A stretch of DNA of 64,000 nucleotides, taken from Tyto alba (taxonomy: Eukaryota; Chordata; Aves; Strigiformes; Tytonidae). The notes below the pieces were generated by a model. It searched no databases, was not told the origin of the DNA, and worked only from the letters and a program-made list of their open reading frames with translations. The position numbers and the translations under genes are program-made. Location of the stretch: the NCBI RefSeq assembly GCF_018691265.1, contig NW_024881327.1:27724464-27788463 (forward strand), in the 5' to 3' direction. Of the stretch, positions 51,795 to 62,627 are shown in pieces (the stretch's first letter is position 1; each line of letters starts with the position of its first letter).

Positions 51795-53314
51795 GATAGT
51801 TGGTAATTATCCTTATCTGTCTCTGATCAAAAAAAAATTATCTTTCACTGATAATTTGTTAATATTACCTTCACCTGTTGCTCAGTAACTTTTGACTTTC
51901 TTCTGCTGCAGTCTGACTAGCAAGTGACTATGCAGGTTAGTATTTTGTTTTGCTTTGGATCTTAATATGTTTTAGTTTAAAAACAGATCTAACCAGGTGA
52001 GTGTGTAGAGAGAAGTGCTGTCCCCCTTTTAATGCATCAGACTGTTAGATAACTGCAGACTACCCAGATTGGGAATTCTGAAGTCTTATGAAAGATAATC
52101 AAGGCATTATAGTCCTAATAATTCTTAGTTTGATTGTTAGGCAGTGTACTTGAATTATTCCACAGCTATAATGATGAAATTAATCTCGGTGATATGTTGA
52201 ATAATGCAGCTCTGAACATTAGGCTTGGTAGTATTGCCAGCAGTGAGCTATTGAGAGGAGCCAACGTGTTCATTCAGGCTTTGTAAAAGCAAAGATGCTC
52301 CGACAGTGAGCTCTGACTGAAAAAAAGCTGGGGTGATTATTAGGCTTGCTGTTTCAGCAGTTCATTTGAGGTCCCTCATCCTTAACTAACAACAACAACA
52401 ACTTAATGCCAGTCCCTGTGCCTCCTGCTCTGTCCTCACCAGATTCTGGGCCCCACGACCTGTGTTGGAGCCTGCAGACCTGCGTGGGCATGGTCGTCCC
52501 TCTCCCGTTTGCCTGTGGTGAGCAATGACATTTGGTTGCTCAGGCTGGGTGTTCAGAAAACATGCTCCTGTGTCTCTCTAGCCTTGTCTCGATATTTTTG
52601 GCTTGGTATGCTGAGCTAGCCCTCTTATCTCAGAGCTGCTTTAGAGTTGTACTCCCGCCCAATGTACTGCCGAAATCTCTGCAAGTCTCTCTTGTGTATG
52701 CGTGTGTGTTGAGTATGCTGAAAATCTGAATGCAATATTATTTTGCATTATTAGAAGTAATCCTTGATCTGTTCCTGCTACCAGACACTGAAAATCTGTG
52801 TAGTTTTGATGTTACGATTTTCTGACAGAAAGAACAAAATAGTATTTTCATATCCTTTGTTCTTTGCTGAAGGCATTTAAACATGCTTTATCTGAAAATA
52901 TTCTAGTGTGTAACTATCAAGAGAATCAATTGCCACAAGAAAGCTCTTAGATATGAGTGATTAATGACTAGAAGCACTGATATTTTTAATTATTTATTTT
53001 GCAAATAATAAGATTTGCTTGCAAAAGGGGTAAAAGTAATGTAGCATTTATTAGAAAGCTTATGACATTATTAATAAGGCAGATTTCCTTATTGGTTTTG
53101 GAGATAATTATGTTATTTTTATCTGCTTGCTTTATACATGTGATTAAATGAATTATGATAAATGTAACAGACTCTTTATGTTTAGCTCTCATTGCTTGTA
53201 TCATAATATTAACATGGATTTGTAGTCATGTATGATGGTTATAGTATAATATTTTCTCTAACCACGATTTCTCCAGCACAATTCTCTGCACTGATCTTGC
53301 TGAGAAAGTACATT

Positions 53315-53317
53315 AAA

Positions 53318-53348
<31 letters not shown>

Positions 53349-53349
53349 T
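53315..53349 (+). repeat. Poly-A followed by (TA)n
   Basis: Twenty-one A then seven TA units. The 52.5-55.1 kb interval is otherwise without a supported gene. Confidence 0.9.
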
Positions 53350-53721
53350 AAGACTGTTTAAGAAGGCAGTCACAGTCACTGCCACCATTAACTGGCCTGG
53401 CAAGACATCATCACCACATTGGCTGTTAAGAAAGTTAAAGATGTTATTTCTTGCCAGACTTCCCTGGTCCTCTAGAATTCCTCTGTAAATTTTCAGGAGA
53501 GATTCCTGAGAGTCTGCAGTGATAATATTCTGCAGCTACAGAATGTTGCTATTAAATACACTTTAGAGTTTTGCTAAAGTCAATGGCATGTGCTGTTACC
53601 AATTTAGTTCACCCCTTCTATCCTGGTGGATGGTTTCCTATTTTTCCCCCTCCCCTCCTTAGACCATCTGCAGTATCCTAGAAAAAAAGCATCTGCTGGG
53701 TGAAACCTGCTTGAGGATGTG

Positions 53722-53753
53722 AAAAAAAAAACAAAAAACAAAAAACAAAAAAC
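53722..53753 (+). repeat. A/C-only tract
   Basis: Poly-A interrupted by single C (AAAAAC units), about 32 nt. Confidence 0.85.
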
Positions 53754-55184
53754 TGCCTAGCAATGAGGAATTAGAGGCCATCATTTTCTAGTGTAGTTGA
53801 ATGGTCATTTTATCATAGCTGATGCATACCTGTGTTGGAAAGAGATTTCAGTCAGCAGAAAAACGCAAAAGAAAAGACAGTAGTTTTGATCTGAAGCTGA
53901 GCAAAATTTAAATGTGAAATGAAGTCAGTGGGTGCATTTGTGGCCTAATGGTTGTAGTTCAAAGAGATATGATAAGCTCCATAGCAATTACTAGGTGACA
54001 TACAGTGGCCTATTTATGCCACTATATATCACTACAGATGCTTACGGCATTCTAAGTGTGAAATTCTATGGAAATTAAGAAGTAACACCATAAGTGCCTG
54101 AATTCAACACTTAATGTTATTTTATGTGGGGCTTGTGCTGTTCCACAGATAAATAAGTGCTGAAATTATGTTAAATTTTTCTATATAACAATTGCTAAAA
54201 TCTTTAGAGCAGTCTGTAAAATAAAACCATTTCTGTCATAATTGTGCTTTGTTTTCCTTAAACATTTTGACAGTGTAATTTATCTGCTACGTGTCAATGT
54301 CCAGGAAAAAAAAAAATCTGTTTGCTAATCTTTTTAGTTCTAGGGTTTAATGTGATGTTAATAATCATGCCCACAACTTGCATAGATTTAGCAAAGGCAT
54401 GAATCACAGTGCAATTATATCTTAGTGAATTGAGGAATTTGTAAGTGAGCCAAAGTACTTAGCAGTTCCTGCTGTAAAAGTAGTATAAGAATATGGTATA
54501 GTGTTTCCAGATGCAGTTCTATTACAAGCTGCACCAAGAGAAGTCAAGGGGGAATTTTAATATTTCTGTGTGAAAGCAAAGAAGAAGCTGTTAATGTAAG
54601 GGTGGTCTTAGTAGCCACAAAGAAGTTTAGATTGAAGCAAGAACAATAAAGGTGTGATTATTGAACACCAAAATCCAGAAAATACTTATCTAAAACTACC
54701 CTGTAGACATGCGCGTTCATATTTTTGAAGCCTAATAAAAATTTTTAAAAATTAGCATTTGAAGGGTGCTTTATCCAGTTTGCACAGTAATGAATGGTTG
54801 CCCCACCTCATTACCACCTGGCTCTATTACTGAAGGAAGATTTACTGCCTTCAAGGACTGTCAGTGTCCTGGGATCTTGTACAGGCTTCCTGTGGTGGGA
54901 ATGGGGAAAGGCCTGCAGAGGAGGGGTGAAGAGATGCTGCAATATGCTTTGCTTTTTCTACAAAAGTTTACTTGCAAGTAAACATCCAGATGAGTTTTTT
55001 TAAATTCTAACTGCTATGACAGGTAGGATGCTTCAAGGTTCTCTAAATTCATTTAATCAAATTTTCACCTGATTCCTCAGAGTCATGGTTTTAGATTAGA
55101 ATTTAACTTTTAAACTGTAATTTCTTTGTCGTATGCTAAAAAGTTCAAATGCTTTTTCTCCCACTCCAACTTCCTCTTATCTGA

Positions 55185-55300
55185 AAATTATAGGAAACAA
55201 GGCTGAAGAAGCTGGGGCAACATCTAGTCTGGCACAGATGAAATAATTTGGCCAATGCTTTACAGTTGGCTGATGAGTTCCCTTCTGGTTTTCCAGGTTA
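55185..55300 (+). repeat. MIR-like SINE remnant
   Basis: The order aggaaac..aggctgaag, ggcacagatgaaataatttg, gccaatgctttacagttggc follows the MIR consensus region 'gaggaaactgaggcacagag...taacttgcccaaggtcacacagct' with point changes and a small duplication. Non-coding fossil repeat. The call is from memory of the consensus. Confidence 0.5.
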
Positions 55301-55532
55301 AAGAGGGGAAGAGAGTTTGACCTGTGCCTTGGCTGCCATTGCAGGGGCCTGTGGCTCTGGCCTCAGGATTGAAGCAGGGAAACTCTGATCTACTCAATTC
55401 CTCTGTCCCAAGCAGGACTAATTATGTATAAATATTTCCTGAAAGATGTTTATATGATGTGCTCTCAAAAACTGCTAGTGATGGAAATTTCTCCATTTCT
55501 TTTAGGAAATCTATCACAGTGCTGGAAATACT

Positions 55533-55566
55533 TCTCTCTTGATCTTGATTCTCTCTTGATCTTGAT
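55533..55566 (+). repeat. Perfect 17-nt tandem duplication
   Basis: The unit tctctcttgatcttgat occurs twice head to tail without mismatch (55533-55549 and 55550-55566), so the duplication is recent or the copy number is variable. Confidence 0.95.
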
Positions 55567-56100
55567 TGCCCAAATCTGTCTGGATGTAACTTAAGTCCTA
55601 TATCCATTGGCCCTTCTGCCATAGACACAGAAAACAGATTAATCTCTTCTTATAAGGAGCTTTTGAATATTAGAAGACTGCTCAGTCTCCCTCCAGCTTT
55701 CTGCTCCCCAAACTAAGTAGCTGCAATTCATATGAACCTTCCCTACAGGACACTTCATAGCCCTCTGATTAATATTGTCTTCATCTGGGTTGTCTCCTTC
55801 TGATCCATGGATTTCTTGAAGCTGGTACTCTGTGGGTTGCAGCACTACTGATGCAGGAGCAGTGCTGAGAAGAACAGGTTGGATGCCTTGCATACATCCC
55901 TTTTTTTAAATTTTGTTTGATGTGTACAAAGGGTACAAAGATTACTTTTCAATATTGACATTGTTGGATGCTAAGTTGAACATCTTCCTCCTTGAGTTTG
56001 GGCAGCTGATCCCTTCTAAGCACAAATACAAAATACTTTTTTTTCCCCACGCACAATCATTTCACAAACTTTTGAGTCTATTTTGAATTCTCAAGCATTA

Positions 56101-56142
56101 AAACAAACAAACAAACAAACCCCAACAAAACAAACAAACCAA
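56101..56142 (+). repeat. (AAAC)n microsatellite
   Basis: Five clean AAAC units, a short interruption (CCCAAC), then further AAAC units. Confidence 0.9.
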
Positions 56143-56315
56143 AATTCAATAGAATTAAGCTGGAATATGTCAGCTTCTTATACCTGTTGGGTTAAAATAA
56201 TGTACAGCCTACCTTCCCATACCGTTACATATAGAATAATCTAAAGGACTGATGTCTGCATATCACATTTATGTGCAGTGAAGATGAAAACCGATACTAT
56301 GGTTAACCACCTTTA

Positions 56316-56400
56316 TCATAGAAATACTTACATTGGAAAAGGCCTTTTAAACCATTGCGTCCAACCATAAGCCTAACACTGCCAAGTCCTGTACAATTAC
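56316..56400 (-). mobile_element. CR1 LINE 3' fragment, tiny
   Basis: About 85 nt matching the extreme 3' end of CR1 on the minus strand: 'tcatagaaatacttacattg' then 'gaaaaggccttttaaacc', 'gtccaaccataagcctaaca' and 'ctgccaagtcc'. More diverged than the copies at 38.6 and 62 kb. Confidence 0.85.
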
Positions 56401-57301
56401 TCCCGCACAACTGTACTCTATTATGTTCTGATATTAGAGAGGTTTTAATACAAAGGGCATCTTACAATTAATCTCCCAGATGGTAAATGTTGAAGTGTAC
56501 AGGTACAAAGAAAAAAGATGGGGTCAAAATATTTAGAATAGTTCTTCTTAAGGAGATTTGAATAATCTGGACCAAACTCTGCTATCCTTTTTCATGCAAG
56601 GCTTCATTTGAATGTTTGTAAAGTAACTTCTGAGGCAGATGTGACCTTTTTCTTCCTCTTGGAGCTGGACTATTATTTCACTTTGAATATTTGATAAAAC
56701 TTTCAGCACAGTCATATCTTGCCTGTCACTTTCTCTTTATGAATGTTCTTTCATGACTTCCTTGAGTTTCCTGCTCTGTTTACTTCTGTCTCTATAATTC
56801 ATTGCAATCTTTCCGACATTCTTTCAAATTTCAGGAAGCATCGGCACATTTTCATTCTTTTGTTCAGTGACAGTTTGTCTGTAGCTGAAATCAGATGATG
56901 TCTCTTCATTGCTGGCAATATTTCCATTACATTAATCTCTGTTGTCATTATTTCTTTGCAGGTAGGCCACTGACAGGAGTGGCAGTGTAATGAACTGCCA
57001 CCACTAGACTTTAGCAAATGACAATGCAATAATGTTGACGTTGGAAACAGTGTTCATTGCATGAGTCAGAGAAATCTAGAGATTTTGCAAAGACTGTAAG
57101 TCATATCCCCGTATGTGTTGTAGTTTGTTTTGCTGTAGATAATGATAAACAGAATAATTCTTTAATACTATTAGGGTGGCAGTGGATTCTTTCTTTTTCT
57201 GCATGAGCTAAGATGGCATCAGTATTTTTTCTTCCTTTGTTGCCTAAAAGATATCTAAGAGTGGAGCTTCTGTGTGTATTTAAGTTAGCAGAAAAACTTA
57301 C

Positions 57302-57328
57302 CTTCTTCTCACCTATGTTGTGTACTAT
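57302..57328 (-). CDS. Candidate 27-nt microexon
   Basis: On the minus strand a long pyrimidine-rich acceptor (tttttgttttcctcttttgcag) precedes 27 nt that end at a consensus donor (GAGAAGAAG|gtaagttttt). In phase 0 the block reads IVHNIGEKK. A length divisible by three between two strong splice sites is the pattern of vertebrate neuronal microexons. The surrounding ORF remains open, so an unspliced reading is also possible, and no partner exon has been identified. A weaker inner donor (ACATAG|gtgaga) exists. Confidence 0.2.
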
Positions 57329-58470
57329 CTGCAAAAGAGGAAAACAAAAATTTATGGAGTAGAATGGCTGCAACAGTAACTTGGAGCTGTCTAAGGACAA
57401 ATAAGTATAATTATGGTTTAGTATTTCAGAACATTTTGTAACAGGACTTTTTAATTTGCACTGCTGAATCTGTAGTTCATCAGGGCATCTGCACTGCTTA
57501 GCCACGTCTTACCAGTGTAGGTGCTACAAATGGTGTAGATGGTACCTACATACTACTAAATGTTGTTGTAAAGGTGGAGTCTTCTAAAGTCTTCTCTTTC
57601 TGCTGGTGCCTCGAGGAGCCCCACTGCTGATGTGGCTGAGCAGTAGTGTACCAGCCATACTCTGAAGTTTCTGTGAAATTCTCTCCACCCTCTGTCAGAA
57701 GTGCCCTCACAGAGATGTACAAGTACTTCTGTTGGCTCAAGAAAAACCCTGAGTCCTATGGAATTGCCTTTAACATTATTTTTATTGTCTGTAGATTTTT
57801 TTTTCCCCCAGTCACCCAGTGCTTACTTTAATTGTAATAAACATTAAAGGATAAGGGGGTCGGAAGCAGGTAGAAGTACCAGTTCCTGAAAGGATACCTC
57901 TAAGAGGTGTGACTTGCCAATTGAGTGTTTTCTTAGCTCTCAGTCTTCAATGCCCCTATTTAATGTTCCAGGTAATGCATGCAAAAAAAAGGTATTGGAT
58001 GACCTATATAATTTACAATGAATGATACCTAAATTGGATACCAGAATGCATAGACCCTGGTTTATAAGCAGGGTATTGTTTTTTCCACAAATTTAATGTC
58101 TTGTTTGATAACACAGCTCTGAAAAAAAAGCTGTAATTATAATAAAATAAAATAGGCATGAATGGTGTAAAATAGAAATGTAATAGGAATATGTAAAGCA
58201 GAAACACTTGACATTGTTTTTGTTCTTTAAATTCTTCCCAAAGATGTCATAACCCATCAGACTGTGGCCATTTGTCTGATTTGAAAATCTTTCCTTTCAA
58301 CAAAAAGTGAAATGTTTCCATGGAGATCAGCCAGAGATAGCCAAATGACGAACTTCTTGGCTGTACTTTCAGTTTGGTTTCTATGGTTTCCAGACAAGGA
58401 GGGGGGAAAGTGAAGTTGCTGAGGTTCTCTTTCTTTCTTTTATTTCCTGTTTTTTTTCTGCATGTAAAAG

Positions 58471-58526
58471 ATTACTGTAAACCAAGTGATGGAGTTGAAA
58501 TCAGTGTAGGCCCGCAACAAGCAAAG
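58471..58526 (+). CDS. Candidate 56-nt exon
   Basis: A very long T/C-rich tract (58425-58459) leads to an AG at 58469-58470, followed by 56 nt ending in GCAAAG|gtaatt. Only the phase-1 frame is open. It reads YCKPSDGVEISVGPQQAK after completing a split codon and ends in phase 0. The incoming phase equals the outgoing phase of exon 3 of the candidate gene near 4 kb, but a 54-kb intron would be needed. The AG comes 10 nt after the tract, with gtaa just before it, so the acceptor is acceptable, not ideal. Unrecognised product. Confidence 0.2.
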
Positions 58527-59428
58527 GTAATTGTCATCTTCGTCCTTGAAAAACATTGTATAGGTTAATTTTTCAATTTTATATCTGCCCTCATTCCAGG
58601 GGGAAGAAAACATGACAAATAGATAAGACTTTCTTTACATTATGAGTAAAGTTCTAGCGAAAATATGTTTATAATGACTAGACTTACCTTGACTGCACTG
58701 CACAATGAGAAGACAGTAGTAAGATTGACAGCATACACTTCTTCTTAAAGGATACAAAAGCTAACAATGAAATACTGCATCTTGGAAAGACGTGAAGGCC
58801 TTCAGAAAAAGCAATGCTGCAGGTCTTGCTAATAATACTAAACTGGATGGAAAATTTTAGGTATTAAAGTAGTGAGCAGGGCAGCTTATGGGTTTTGGAA
58901 CAGGGTCAATAGAACTACATAATGCAAAAAAACCTCTGTCATCTTGACATCTAAACTCTCATCTTTTCTCTCACCCAGCACCTTAAAATTGTTTTTGTCA
59001 AAAAGTGTCACATGATTGTTTGGAACTGGTAAATACATCCTTTTCATGTTATTTCACTGATTGTTGCACAGATCACATTCCTCCTTCATAGGTTCAAAAT
59101 GTCACTGTTTTCCTCTCCATCCTGCTTCACTGTTTCTTCCTTCCCCAAGAGCAGTGGGGTTATAATGATTATTGTTTTTGTAGATACAAACATATTTCCA
59201 CTTCTCCTCAGGTGTGCTCAAGGCTAATTCCATTCTCTCCTATCATCTCTGTCATGTTTCTGAGAAGCTAACTTCTGTCTCTTGCCACTGATTGCATTCT
59301 CCTTTGTCTGATGTCCTTACAGAGACAAAACTATGATATTGTGGAAACAGTCATAATTCAGAACGGAGTAAACAAGATGTGATGGTATTGCTATGTGAAA
59401 CTAGATGAAGTACAGATGACTTGTGAAG

Positions 59429-60570
59429 TGTGATGGGTTGACCCTGGCTAGACACCAGGTGCCCACCAAAGCTGCTCTATCACTCCCCTCCTCAACTGGA
59501 CAGGAGAATGAAAATATAATGAAAGTCTCATGGGTTAAGGACAAGGAAATCACTTGGCGATTACAGTCACAGGCAAAACTGACTTGACCTGGGGAAATAA
59601 ATTTAATTTATTACCAACCAAATCAGAGTAAGGATAATGAGAAATAACACCAAATCTTAAAAACACCTTCCCTCCACCCTTTTCCACCCTTTCCTTCTTC
59701 CCAGGTTTAACTTTATTCCTGATTTTCTCTACCTCCTCCCTCTGGCGGTGCAGGGGGATGGAGAATGTGGGTTGTGGTCAGTTCCCCACACATTGTTTCT
59801 GCTGCTCCTTCCTCTTCAGCAGGAGAATTCCTCACACTGTTCCCCTGCTCCAAAGTGGGGTCCCTTCCATGGGAGACAGTCTTCCACAAACTTCTCCAAT
59901 GTTGGTCCTTCCTACAAGCTGCAGTTCTTCCCAAACTGCTCCAGTGTGGGTCCCTTCCACGGGGTGCAGTCCCTCAGGAACAGACTGCTCCAGTGTGGGT
60001 CCCTCTGGGGTCTCAAGTCCTGCCAGCAAATCTGCTTCAGCGTGGGCTCCTCTCTCCACGGGTCCACAGGTCCTGCCAGGAGCCTGCTCCAGCCTGGGCT
60101 TCCCATGGGGTCTCAGCCTCCTTCAGGCACATCCATCTGCTCTCACGTGGGGTCCTCCACTGGCTGCAGGTGGGTATCTGCTCCTCCGTGGGCTGCAGGG
60201 CACAGCCTGCCTCACCATGGCCTTTACCAGGGGCTGCAGGGGAATCTCTGCAGTGGTGCCTGGAGCACCTTCTGCTCCTCCTTCTTCACTGACCTTGGTG
60301 TCTTCAGAGTTGTTTCTCTCCCACGCTCTCACTCCTCTCTCCAGCTGCAGTTGCTGTTGTGAAGCAACTTTTTTCCTCACTTCTTAAATGTGTTATCCCA
60401 GAGGTGCCAGCACTATCACTGATGAGCTTGGCCTTGGCCAGTGGCGGGTCTGTCTCTGAGCCGTCTGGCACCGGCTCTATGGGACATGGGGGAAGCTTCT
60501 AGCAGCTTCTCGCAGAAGCCGCCCCTGTAGCCCCCCAACTACAAAAACTGTGCTACACAAACCAAATACA
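59429..60570 (-). mobile_element. Solo LTR of an avian endogenous retrovirus
   Basis: A complete ~1.14-kb LTR bounded by TG (59429) and CA (60570). Five bases on each side nearly match (TGAAG at 59424-59428, TGAAT at 60571-60575), consistent with a 5-bp target duplication as made by ERVL-type elements. Orientation is taken as minus because on that strand a TATA-like TTTAAG (about 60380-60389) precedes an AATAAA (complement of 59607-59612). No primer-binding site, gag, pol or env adjoins it, so this is a solo LTR left by recombination. The middle (about 59846-60290) is a diverged array of ~47-nt units around 'ctccagtgtgggtcc', which keeps several frames open for up to 209 codons. These are not viral genes. 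I recall this LTR type from bird genomes. The exact family name is not claimed. Confidence 0.9.
59846..60290. repeat. Diverged ~47-nt tandem array inside the LTR
   Basis: Units start at variants of 'ctgctccagtgtgggtcc' and recur about nine times with spacing near 40-55 nt, each followed by 'ggggtgcagtcc' or 'ggtcctgccagg'-like parts. The GC-rich periodic sequence lacks stops in three plus-strand frames and two minus-strand frames at once, the mark of composition and not of selection on a protein. Confidence 0.8.
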
Positions 60571-60700
60571 TGAATTCTCCTATATCTGCTCTGTATGTGT
60601 GACTCCACAAAGTTAATTGCTCACGCTGTCTCCAAGAAAGGAACTGATGAAGGAAGCTATGTATATCACACAACTTGCTGTGATGCGTAAAACCTTTCTT

Positions 60701-60713
60701 AAAAAAAAAAAAA
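60701..60713 (+). repeat. Poly-A (13 nt)
   Basis: Short A-run; a second A-rich stretch lies at 60812-60833. The 60.6-61.9 kb stretch holds nothing else I can name. Confidence 0.8.
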
Positions 60714-61978
60714 GGTTCCTAGATTAACAACCCAAGCTACTCGCTTTCCATTGAATACATGGTTAAAGAACTGAAGAAGCTTGCAATGGTCAAACTTCTT
60801 GGTTCTAAATTAAAAAAAAAAATAAAATAAAAAGCCTTGATATCAAACATAGGACACAAGAAAGTTAATATGTAATGAAAATAAGACCACAGAGTATTAA
60901 TACACTTAGACATAAAATCTTTTCTTTCCAAAAATCTTTGAAATGCATTTGAAATCTCTGCAAAAAACAGATGGTTGGTACTAGTAGAATAACAGAGGAA
61001 GAGTCGAGGAGGCATCACCAGCCTGACCCATAGTAACTTAGTTAGGGAGGGCTAAAATGCCTTAAACATGTGTCGGGCAATGGAAGGTGACAGGTACTGC
61101 TACTTACAAGCCAATTGTTTTGTGGGCACAGTGCTTGCTCTTCTGCCAGTAAAATCAGATTAAAAGATGGGAATAAGTTTTGTACGAACCGCACAGGGAT
61201 GGGCCATCCCTTCCACTTGTGGCAATCTCTCTTCAAATCATCCAGTGTATCACTACAAGAGTGTGAACAGCAGCAAGAAGATAAAAGAGTCAGCGGGAAT
61301 CTGGTGTAATGCTCTCAAACATCCTTAGGTGAGATGCAGTTTGCAGAAACATTTCCAGGGGAGTCATACTGAAATTCATCTGTGTGGGTATGAGATACAA
61401 TTAATACAAGCATTTAAAATATTAATTCGTCCTTTACTTGTAGATCACTGTATGAATGGAATCTTTTAAGTAATGAAATTTATTATTTACCTTGCTTAAG
61501 TAATAGCAAAAGTAGTTCACTGGTGCCCACTTGTAAATGATGACAAAACTGAATTTTTATCTCTGTAATGATTTTTAATTGTGTGCAGTACACTAGAACA
61601 GAACTTGTTAGTGGCTTACAGAATGGTGTCTTAACTTGTATAGAAAAGACTCTCCATGGTGGAAAATATTTTCCTGGAGGGTATAGACTCTGCATCATTT
61701 AGTGAATTAGCATTCAGAAAAGACTTTGTGCATTATGTTCACCATTGCTGTTATTCTACTTTACTTACATTGCATGTTAAGAATGACGGACCATTTTCCT
61801 AGCTTTTGTTCATCAAACCAGCATTACTTGAGATACAATTTATAGTGAAATTCCTCCCCTCTACAGCGTGCTCCTATTGTCACTGTCTGGGTGCATCTCA
61901 GTGCTGTCTCCCACCCTTGCATCTAAGGAAGAGTCACAGGGCCAAAATGCTGTGGTGTCAGTCAGAAGCTGCTCTTAT

Positions 61979-62627
61979 TTCATAGAATCATTTAAGCTGG
62001 AAAGGACCTTTAAGATCACAGAGTCCAAACATAAACCTAACGCTGCCAGGACCACCACTAAGACATGTCCCTAAGCATCACAGCTTGTTTCAATGCTTGA
62101 TAACCCTTTCAGTGAAGAAATTTTTCCTAATATCCCATCTAAACCTCCCCTGGTGCAATTTGAGGCCGTTTCTTCTCATCCTATCACTTGTTACTTGGGG
62201 GAAGAGACCGACACCCACCTCACTACAACCTCCTTTCAGGTAGCTGTAGAGAGCGATAAGGTCTCCCCTGAGCCTCCTCTTCTCCAGACTAAACAACCCC
62301 AGTTCCCTCAGCTGCTCCTCATAAGACTTGTGCTCTAGATCCTTCACCAACTTCATTGCCCTTCTCTGGATGCGCTCCAGCACCTCGATGTCTTTCTTGT
62401 AGTGAGGGGCCCAAAACTGAACACAGTACTTGAGGTGCAGCCTCCCCAGTGCCATGTACAGGGGGATGATCCCTTCCTTAGTCCTGCTGGCCACACTATT
62501 TCTGATACAAGCCAGGATGCTCTTGGCCTTCTTGGCCACCTGGGCACACTGCTGGCTCATATTGAGCCTGCTGTCAACCAACACCCCCAGGTCCTTTTCC
62601 ACCAGGGCAGCTTTCCAGTGCTCTGCA
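61979..62627 (-). mobile_element. CR1 LINE, 5'-truncated, with open RT C-terminus
   Basis: Minus-strand CR1. The 3' end is at 61979 (complement reads ...attctatg). Reading on the minus strand, the reverse transcriptase C-terminal region is open for most of a 187-codon frame ending at 62090. Recognisable segments are [56 protein letters not shown] and [14 protein letters not shown]. The stop coincides with the usual Trp codon of the following HWNRLP motif turned into TGA, and about 70-80 nt that normally follow appear deleted before the 3' tail. The first residues of the ORF (62628-62653) lie in flanking DNA. The element lacks the catalytic RT core and endonuclease, so it cannot move. Confidence 0.95.

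Noticed and set aside
59748..60387. Three overlapping plus-strand ORFs of 175-209 codons
   Set aside because: They lie inside the solo LTR, over its GC-rich ~47-nt tandem units. All three frames are open at once, so the openness reflects composition.
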